A DNA stretch of 20,665 nt from Bacteroidota bacterium. Lineage in GTDB: Bacteria; Bacteroidota; Bacteroidia; Chitinophagales; LD1. The stretch lies in the NCBI GenBank assembly GCA_018267435.1, contig JAFDYM010000249.1, forward strand, positions 1 to 20,665, read 5' to 3'. The notes under the pieces are model-generated. The model had not been told where the DNA came from. It saw only the letters and a program-made list of their open reading frames with translations, and ran no database searches. Shown here in pieces: positions 16,115 to 20,665 of the stretch. Both the position numbers and the translations under genes were made by a program. The first letter of the stretch is position 1. The number at the start of each line of letters is the position of its first letter.

Positions 16115-16132
16115 ATAAATAGAACGAAAGAA

Positions 16133-16669
16133 TTGAACCAACCTGCTACATATACCGAAGAGGTGCTAGTTGCCGAAATAAAAGGCAAGAGCAGGAAGGC
16201 TTTTGAATATCTGTACGACAATTATTCTCCCGCATTATTAGGTGTTATTTACAATGTGCTCCACAACGAGGAAGCCAGCAACGATGCGTTGCAGGAGGTA
16301 TTCGTAAAAATATGGAACAACATACATAATTACGACCCTAGCAAGGCCAAGCTATATACATGGATGCTGAACATAGCACGCAACCATGCCATAGATAAGC
16401 TGCGCAGCAAGGCAATGAAAACAGACCGCGAGTTGCGGAACGACAAGAATTTTGTATCTCACATTAACGGCAACGTATCAACCTTTGTAGATGGCATAGG
16501 CTTGCAAAAGCTGATAGACGGGCTAGATATAGAACAGCGCCAAATTATAGACTACATCTATTTTCAAGGCTACACACAGTCCGAGGTAGCGGAAGAACTC
16601 AATATTCCGCTTGGCACTGTTAAAAGCCGCGTGCGCTTGGCAGTAAATAAATTGAGGAAACATTTTTAA
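16133..16669 (+). CDS. ECF-type RNA polymerase sigma factor
   Basis: A 178-residue group 4 sigma factor. Region 2 spans about 23-93 (AFEYLYDNYSPALLGVIYN, then EEASNDALQEVFVKIW and LYTWMLNIARNHAIDKLR), which contacts core polymerase and the -10 element. Region 4 spans about 125-176 with the helix-turn-helix YTQSEVAEELNIPLGTVKSR (147-166), which reads the -35 element. Length is normal and there is no region 3. The start is taken as TTG at 16133: a stop at 16112 closes the frame upstream, there is no ATG between, and family similarity starts about eight residues later. The anti-sigma gene begins 7 nt after its stop. It should direct RNA polymerase to a small regulon, probably including this operon. 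Confidence 0.93.
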   Translation: MNQPATYTEEVLVAEIKGKSRKAFEYLYDNYSPALLGVIYNVLHNEEASNDALQEVFVKIWNNIHNYDPSKAKLYTWMLNIARNHAIDKLRSKAMKTDRELRNDKNFVSHINGNVSTFVDGIGLQKLIDGLDIEQRQIIDYIYFQGYTQSEVAEELNIPLGTVKSRVRLAVNKLRKHF

Positions 16670-16676
16670 TAGAACA

Positions 16677-17495
16677 ATGGATATAAGAGCAATCATAGAA
16701 TCGGGTGAACTGGAGCTGTACGTAATGGACAGGCTACCTGCGGCTGAAACGGCGCAGATAGACAAGCTACGCGTGGCACACAGCGAACTGAACGAGGAAA
16801 TCCGCCGGATAGAGGATACCTTGATTGCCTTTGCCACGGCGCAAGCCATAAGGCCGTCAGCTAACCTTAAAAACAAAATAGCCGCACAACTTAACTTTGC
16901 AGATGAACCTGCACAAACAGTAACACCGAACACCACCGCACCAGAAACCAAAGTGATAACCATGGTGCCGCCTGCTTACCGCTTTATGGCTGCAGCTTCG
17001 GTAGCATTAATCATAGGCTTGGGTGCTTCTACCTTCTACTACTATAGTAAGTATAACGAGGCGAATAGCAACTTGCTAGCTATGCGTACCGAACAGAACG
17101 TATTGGCTAACCAGGTTAAATATCAAAAAGAACAGAGCGAGGCTATGCAGCAACAGCTAGCCGTAGTAAGCGACCCTACCAACAAAGCAATTGTACTGAA
17201 AGGCTTACCAATAGCGCCTAATGCACAAGCGGTAGTTTATTGGAACAACGAAACCGGTAAGGCATACATTAACAGCACTAACCTACCTGCGCTGGCAGCT
17301 AACGAACAGTACCAGCTATGGGCTATAGTAGATGGCAAACCTGTTGACATGGGTGTGGTAGATAAGGACAGCGTATTCAACATAGCCAAAGACGTGAAAG
17401 GTGCAGTAGCCTTTGCCATAACGGTAGAGCCGCTAGGTGGTAAAGCCACACCGACACTCGAGAAGATGTACGTACTAGGTAACGTAACTATATAA
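16677..17495 (+). CDS. anti-sigma factor (RskA/anti-sigma-K type)
   Basis: A 272-residue single-pass membrane protein that should hold the upstream sigma factor inactive. The cytoplasmic N-terminal part (about 1-75) starts with IRAIIESGELELYVMDRLPA, typical of the RskA anti-sigma domain; no zinc-binding HxxxCxxC motif is present. One transmembrane helix lies at about 103-123 (FMAAASVALIIGLGASTFYYY begins there). A periplasmic coiled coil follows (about 125-165), then the RskA C-terminal domain (about 168-270) with YQLWAIVDGKPVDMGV and FAITVEPLGG. In characterised members this domain senses redox or envelope signals and leads to regulated proteolysis; here that is inferred. It is co-transcribed with the sigma gene and ends 30 nt before a terminator. 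Confidence 0.93.
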   Translation: MDIRAIIESGELELYVMDRLPAAETAQIDKLRVAHSELNEEIRRIEDTLIAFATAQAIRPSANLKNKIAAQLNFADEPAQTVTPNTTAPETKVITMVPPAYRFMAAASVALIIGLGASTFYYYSKYNEANSNLLAMRTEQNVLANQVKYQKEQSEAMQQQLAVVSDPTNKAIVLKGLPIAPNAQAVVYWNNETGKAYINSTNLPALAANEQYQLWAIVDGKPVDMGVVDKDSVFNIAKDVKGAVAFAITVEPLGGKATPTLEKMYVLGNVTI

Positions 17496-17525
17496 CACCT
17501 TTAACGATAACCCGTTAATACCATG

Positions 17526-17560
17526 AAAAAGGCGCGCTGTAACATACGGTGCGCTTTTTT
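17526..17560 (+). terminator. intrinsic terminator of the sigma/anti-sigma operon
   Basis: GCGCGC (17532-17537) pairs with GTGCGC (17549-17554), including one G-U wobble, across an 11-nt loop and is followed by six T; upstream A5 can extend the pairing with the T tract. It lies 30 nt after the anti-sigma stop. Confidence 0.85.
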
Positions 17561-17619
17561 GTTTGGTATTGAATAGAAAGGCATATTAGCCTAAGCACAT
17601 AATTGCTTACTTTCACCTT

Positions 17620-18489
17620 ATGATTGTTATTTACGGCAAAACCTTCAACGAGAAAAATATACACTTGGCGCAAGGCCTGTTCGACTACCTGCAAAGCAGG
17701 GGCAGAAAGTATATAGTAGAAGAGAAGTTTATGAATATGCTGCGCAGCCTAGGCATAAACAACAACGTAGAAACCTATAGCCACTTTGATGAGGTGAAGG
17801 GTAGCGCCGAGGTAGTGTTTAGCATGGGCGGCGATGGTACTATACTTGATGCCGTGGTAATGATAAAAGATAGCGAAATACCAGTACTAGGTATCAACTT
17901 CGGCAGGTTGGGCTTTTTGGCTAGCCTGGGTAAAGACCAGATACACGCCGCTGTAGATGCCATAGATACGGGCAGCTATATGATAGACAAGCGCTCGCTG
18001 TTGGAACTGCAAACCAACAAGCCCCTATTTGCCGATAGCTTTGCGCTGAACGATATGACCATACAGCGCCGCGACCAAAGCAGCATGATAACCGTAAACG
18101 CATACCTGAACGGCGAACTGCTGAACACCTATTGGGCCGATGGCTTGATAGTATCTACCCCTACGGGTAGTACGGGCTACTCGCTTAGCTGCGGCGGGCC
18201 TATTATATACCCCACCAGTGGCAACTTTGTTATTACGCCCGTAGCACCGCATAACCTAAACGTGCGCCCTATGGTGGTGAACGACGACGTAATATTATCG
18301 TTCGAAATAACTGGCCGTGGCGATAGCTTTTTGTGTACGTTAGATTCGCGCGTGCAGGCTATAGATTCGTCATTCTCACTAGCAGTAAAAAAGGCCAAGT
18401 TCAGCGCCAACATCATCCGCCTTACCGACCAAAGCTTCCTGACAGCCCTTAAGACCAAACTAAACTGGGGCAGCGACCATAGGAATTAA
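17620..18489 (+). CDS. nadK: NAD kinase
   Basis: A 289-residue ATP-NAD kinase, which phosphorylates NAD to NADP and is the only known route to NADP in most bacteria. Motifs are intact: GGDGT at 70-74, ND at 144-145 in the ALNDMTI segment, ADGLIVSTPTGSTGYSLSCG at 173-192, and the C-terminal beta-domain with LDSR. The length is typical. The ATG at 17620 fits the family start (IVIYGKTF). A weak -7-like TTACTTTC (17607-17614) ends five bases before the ATG. It lies 124 nt after the anti-sigma gene, behind that operon's terminator, and precedes the porG-like gene by 101 nt, which holds its own promoter. The nadK-porG-uppS-bamA order recurs in Bacteroidota. Confidence 0.97.
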   Translation: MIVIYGKTFNEKNIHLAQGLFDYLQSRGRKYIVEEKFMNMLRSLGINNNVETYSHFDEVKGSAEVVFSMGGDGTILDAVVMIKDSEIPVLGINFGRLGFLASLGKDQIHAAVDAIDTGSYMIDKRSLLELQTNKPLFADSFALNDMTIQRRDQSSMITVNAYLNGELLNTYWADGLIVSTPTGSTGYSLSCGGPIIYPTSGNFVITPVAPHNLNVRPMVVNDDVILSFEITGRGDSFLCTLDSRVQAIDSSFSLAVKKAKFSANIIRLTDQSFLTALKTKLNWGSDHRN

Positions 18490-18540
18490 TCATGCACTTA
18501 TTGCAGCAAATGGCACCCGAATGCCAATAAAAAACAACAT

Positions 18541-18572
18541 TTTGCTTTTATGGGCGTTAAGGTGTTACTTTG
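18541..18572 (+). promoter_or_regulatory. promoter of the porG-like gene
   Basis: TTTG (18541-18544), 20 nt, then TTACTTTG (18565-18572, one mismatch to TAnnTTTG), 18 nt before the ATG. Spacing is ideal for Bacteroidota. A small hairpin TGGCA-N6-TGCCA (18511-18526) lies just upstream and may mark the end of the nadK transcript. Confidence 0.6.
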
Positions 18573-18590
18573 CAGTCCTTTTTTTAGAAA

Positions 18591-19442
18591 ATGAAGCTTT
18601 ACAGGTTTTTAGCCATACTGGGATTAACGCTGGCCACCGCTACGGGGGCCATGGCGCAGTTCGACCAAACGCACGAGATAGGCGTATGGGGCGGCATTAC
18701 CAATTACTTTGGCGACCTTAACACCAAGGCTTCATTTAAATGCGCGCGCCCAGGGGCAGGCGTTTTCTACCGCTATAATATAAAGTACCGCGGCGCTTGG
18801 CGCACCTCGTTTAACTGGGGCATTGCCGAATTTGACGATGCTGTAACCAAAACCGAGTGGAACCGCCAGCGCAACCTGTCGTTCCGTACGCAGATATTCG
18901 ATGTTACTTCTATTATCGAGTTCAACTTTTTGAAGTACGACAAGGGCAGCAAAAAGCATTGGTTTACACCGTACTTAGGAACTGGTTTCACCGTTTTCTT
19001 CTTCAACCCACAAGCTAAGTACAACGGCCAATGGTACTACCTGCAGCCGCTAGGCACCGAGGGCCAGAACGACCCTAGCTATTCGGGTGTTAAAAAGTAT
19101 AAGCTGTTCAGCTTTGCCATACCTATAGTGGGTGGTTTCAAATTCTCGTTTGCCAAAAACTGGAACGTGGCCATAGAGGCTGGCGTGCGCAAAACCTTTA
19201 CCGACTACTTGGACGATGTAAGCGGCAAATACCCTAGCTATGCATCGCTACCAGGCGGTAGCACAGGCCTAGCGGCCGCCCTTAGCGACCGTAGCGGCGA
19301 GGTAGGCACCGAAAAAATAGGCAAAGCAGGCTACCAGCGCGGCGATTCGCCTAAAAGCGATATGTACCTTATGGGCGGTATTACCATATCATATACCTTT
19401 ATGAAAACCCGTTGCCCAAGCCCGAACGGCAGCTACAGGTAG
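18591..19442 (+). CDS. porG: PorG-like outer-membrane protein (DUF6089), T9SS component
   Basis: A 283-residue exported beta-barrel protein. Signal peptide about 1-22 (GAMAQ). The mature part begins with HEIGVWGGITNYFGDLN, the hallmark of the DUF6089/PorG family, and continues with alternating aromatic and polar strands (YFNPQAKYNGQWYYLQPLGTEGQ region at about 140-160) and a C-terminal strand before the CPSPN tail. In Porphyromonas, PorG is needed for type IX secretion and is thought to be an outer-membrane part of the core complex that interacts with the PorK-PorN ring. Position between nadK and uppS-bamA matches that family context. The presence of a T9SS cargo gene at 8311 agrees with a working system. 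Specific assignment as PorG rather than a paralogue rests on these features. Confidence 0.85.
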   Translation: MKLYRFLAILGLTLATATGAMAQFDQTHEIGVWGGITNYFGDLNTKASFKCARPGAGVFYRYNIKYRGAWRTSFNWGIAEFDDAVTKTEWNRQRNLSFRTQIFDVTSIIEFNFLKYDKGSKKHWFTPYLGTGFTVFFFNPQAKYNGQWYYLQPLGTEGQNDPSYSGVKKYKLFSFAIPIVGGFKFSFAKNWNVAIEAGVRKTFTDYLDDVSGKYPSYASLPGGSTGLAAALSDRSGEVGTEKIGKAGYQRGDSPKSDMYLMGGITISYTFMKTRCPSPNGSYR

Positions 19443-19460
19443 GTCTTCAGAACAATTTTT

Positions 19461-19580
19461 ACTACACAGAGTTATTAGAGAATCCGCAGAGTTTCGCAGA
19501 GAATTTTGTGTATTAGCTAAACCACACTTTGTTTTTATCTCTGTGCACCTCTGCGAAAACCTCTGTTCCCTCTGCGTAGT
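19461..19580. repeat. long inverted repeat built from ~10-nt CGCAGAG units
   Basis: The left arm (about 19461-19502) begins ACTACACAGAG and the right arm (about 19537-19580) ends CTCTGCGTAGT; the reverse complement of the right arm aligns with the left over some 40 nt with one single-base gap and a few mismatches. Each arm is itself a series of CACAGAG/CGCAGAG units about 10 nt apart. The loop is about 35 nt. It occupies the centre of the 247-nt gap between the porG-like gene and uppS and may act as a terminator or a structured 3' end. Confidence 0.75.
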
Positions 19581-19631
19581 ATAGTTTTTCCCTACCCCAA
19601 AACCAGAATTATTATCTTATTGCTATTTGAA

Positions 19632-19639
19632 TATCTTTG
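19632..19639 (+). promoter_or_regulatory. -7 promoter element of uppS-bamA
   Basis: TATCTTTG matches TAnnTTTG exactly, 50 nt upstream of the GTG start. No TTTG is present at the proper -33 distance. Confidence 0.45.
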
Positions 19640-19689
19640 CCCACCTTAAAATAATTTTTTAATACCGCGTTTAATCGTTCGAGTTTTAA

Positions 19690-20433
19690 GTGAGTCTGAA
19701 ACAGCAAATAGACCTGGCCAAGCTGCCAAAACATGTAGCCATAATAATGGACGGCAACGGCCGTTGGGCTAAGCAGCGTGGCAAAAACAGGGTTTTTGGA
19801 CATACTAACGGTGTAAAAGCCGTGCGCGAGTCGGCTGAGGCTTGCGCCGAGCTAGGGGTAGAATACCTAACCGTGTACGCCTTTAGTACCGAAAACTGGA
19901 ACAGGCCACAGCTGGAAGTAACAGCGCTGATGACCCTGCTGATGAAAACCATAACAGCAGAGCTTAAAACGCTGACAAAGAACGACATAAGGCTAGGAGC
20001 CATTGGTGATATAGATAGCCTGCCTAAAGGTGTGGCCAAGCAGCTAAAAGAAGCTATAGCTGCTACTGCACACTGTAAGCGCATGCAGCTTAACTTGGCG
20101 TTAAGCTACAGTGGCAAAAGCGAAATACTGAACGTAGCTAAAATATTGGCTACCAAGGTGCAAGCAGGCGAACTAAAGGCAGGTGATATAAATGAAGAAG
20201 TGTTCGAGCGCCAGTTGTTTACAGCAGGCATGCCCGACCCCGAATTGCTGATACGCACTAGCGGCGAACATAGGCTGAGCAACTTCCTACTATGGCAGTT
20301 GGCGTATGCCGAGTTTTATTTTACCGACGTGCTATGGCCCGATTTTGACAGAGAAGAACTATATAAAGCCATTATTGATTATCAAAACCGCGAACGCAGG
20401 TTTGGCAAAACCAGCGAGCAGTTAGTACCCTAA
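19690..20433 (+). CDS. uppS: isoprenyl transferase (undecaprenyl diphosphate synthase)
   Basis: A 247-residue cis-prenyltransferase. It adds isopentenyl units to farnesyl diphosphate to make the C55 lipid carrier used for peptidoglycan and surface polysaccharides. Conserved blocks: HVAIIMDGNGRWAKQR (15-30) with catalytic Asp21, FSTENW (65-70), and DPELLIRTSGEHRLSNFLLW (183-202) followed by E208 in YAEFYF, which bind diphosphate and magnesium. Length is normal. The start is GTG at 19690: a TAA stop directly precedes it in frame, and family members begin the same way (SLKxQID). Its TAA stop overlaps the ATG of bamA by one base, so the two are translationally coupled, a common pairing in this phylum. 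Confidence 0.97.
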   Translation: MSLKQQIDLAKLPKHVAIIMDGNGRWAKQRGKNRVFGHTNGVKAVRESAEACAELGVEYLTVYAFSTENWNRPQLEVTALMTLLMKTITAELKTLTKNDIRLGAIGDIDSLPKGVAKQLKEAIAATAHCKRMQLNLALSYSGKSEILNVAKILATKVQAGELKAGDINEEVFERQLFTAGMPDPELLIRTSGEHRLSNFLLWQLAYAEFYFTDVLWPDFDREELYKAIIDYQNRERRFGKTSEQLVP

Positions 20434-20665
20434 TGAAATTACACCTACAGAAAATCATTTTGGCTTTATTGCTATTGGCTGGCGTACGCGCACAGGCACA
20501 GGCACCACAGCTATTCGACTATAGCAAGGGCGGCGAATATGAGATACAAGACATAGTGGTAGAAGGTGCCAAGCACCTTGATGGCCGTATATTGGTAACC
20601 CTATCGGGCCTAAGTGTAGGCGATAAGGTAAAAATACCGGGCGACGATATACCGCGCGCCATTAA
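20433..20665 (+). CDS. bamA: outer-membrane protein assembly factor BamA (partial, 5' end)
   Basis: The first 77 codons of a larger gene cut by the window end. The ATG overlaps the uppS stop (TAATG). A signal peptide covers about 1-22 (LALLLLAGVRAQAQ), followed from about residue 36 by the start of the first POTRA domain, YEIQDIVVEGAKHLDGRILV, and LSGLSVGDKVKIPGDDIPRAI, which matches the BamA POTRA1 pattern. BamA inserts beta-barrel proteins into the outer membrane. The rest of the protein, including the barrel, lies outside the window. Confidence 0.9.
   Translation, partial: MKLHLQKIILALLLLAGVRAQAQAPQLFDYSKGGEYEIQDIVVEGAKHLDGRILVTLSGLSVGDKVKIPGDDIPRAI

Larger units (their letters stand above)
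15633..16132. other. 500-nt non-coding gap between histidine kinase and ECF sigma genes
   Basis: No credible protein gene is visible. It contains a perfect 10-bp palindrome TTTCGCGAAA (15667-15676) upstream of the histidine kinase; paired GTAAG direct repeats near 15840-15860; a nine-codon plus-strand frame MTTTNTTIN (15910-15939); an inverted repeat CGATAC-N17-GTATCG (15949-15977); a strong plus-strand terminator (16043-16088); and the probable sigma promoter (16085-16114). The terminator implies a plus-strand transcript inside the gap, either a small RNA or an attenuated leader. No tRNA or known riboswitch was recognised. Confidence 0.6.

Noticed and set aside
15633..16132. tRNA, 6S RNA or riboswitch in the gap
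   Set aside because: No cloverleaf, T-loop consensus or known riboswitch core could be recognised by eye; only the terminator and inverted repeats are supported.
15932..16141. Minus-strand frame of 69 codons in the 500-nt gap
   Set aside because: No family resemblance, composition unlike the neighbouring genes, and it runs through the plus-strand terminator and the sigma promoter.
19461..19580. CRISPR array
   Set aside because: Units are about 10 nt, degenerate and without unique spacers of constant length; no cas genes are present.
1..20665. Defence, phage or mobile-element island
   Set aside because: No integrase, transposase, toxin-antitoxin, restriction or phage gene is visible; the gene content is mainly envelope and housekeeping.

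Overview
The window looks like a chromosomal, mostly housekeeping stretch of a Bacteroidota genome, probably Chitinophagales/Chitinophagaceae-like; the rank below phylum is inference. The evidence is a secreted protein with a type IX secretion (T9SS) C-terminal sorting domain, a PorG-like (DUF6089) protein beside uppS and bamA, several promoters of the Bacteroidota type (TTTG, about 18-22 nt, then TAnnTTTG), and coding sequence that uses ATA heavily for isoleucine. I see no tRNA, rRNA, CRISPR array, transposase, integrase or phage gene.

Layout. 3-1903 (minus): a tight run of hflX, a small two-helix membrane protein and a DUF3820 protein. 2113-2337 (minus): yidD. 2338-2638: a 301-nt control region with decayed repeats, three inverted repeats and a good promoter. 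2639-8151 (plus): a tripartite RND efflux operon (adaptor, inner-membrane pump, TolC-like outer-membrane channel) whose pump gene is broken by a one-base frameshift near its 3' end. 8311-10395 (plus): a large secreted alpha/beta-hydrolase with Ig/PKD-like modules and a T9SS sorting domain. 10397-12085 (minus): a periplasmic thioredoxin-like protein followed by a DUF2716 gene of different base composition. 12234-14150 (plus): an ABC-F ATPase. 14265-15632 (minus): an orphan membrane histidine kinase. 15633-16132: a 500-nt gap holding a strong, strand-specific terminator not preceded by any recognisable gene. 16133-17495 (plus): an ECF sigma factor and its anti-sigma factor, closed by a terminator. 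17620-20665 (plus): nadK, porG-like, uppS and the start of bamA, a gene order typical of this phylum.

How the parts relate. The hydrolase is predicted T9SS cargo, and the porG-like gene encodes a T9SS component. UppS (lipid carrier synthesis) and BamA (outer-membrane protein insertion) serve envelope biogenesis, as do YidD, the RND system and the envelope-stress type sigma/anti-sigma pair. If the frameshift is real, the efflux pump loses its last two transmembrane helices and the operon is probably inactive.

I found no convincing new multi-gene system. The points most worth a second look are the frameshifted pump, the PETase/cutinase-like catalytic signature in the T9SS hydrolase, the orphan terminator ahead of the sigma factor, palindromes placed on promoter elements, unusually short predicted 5' leaders, and a dispersed family of roughly 10-nt-periodic repeats at several intergenic sites.
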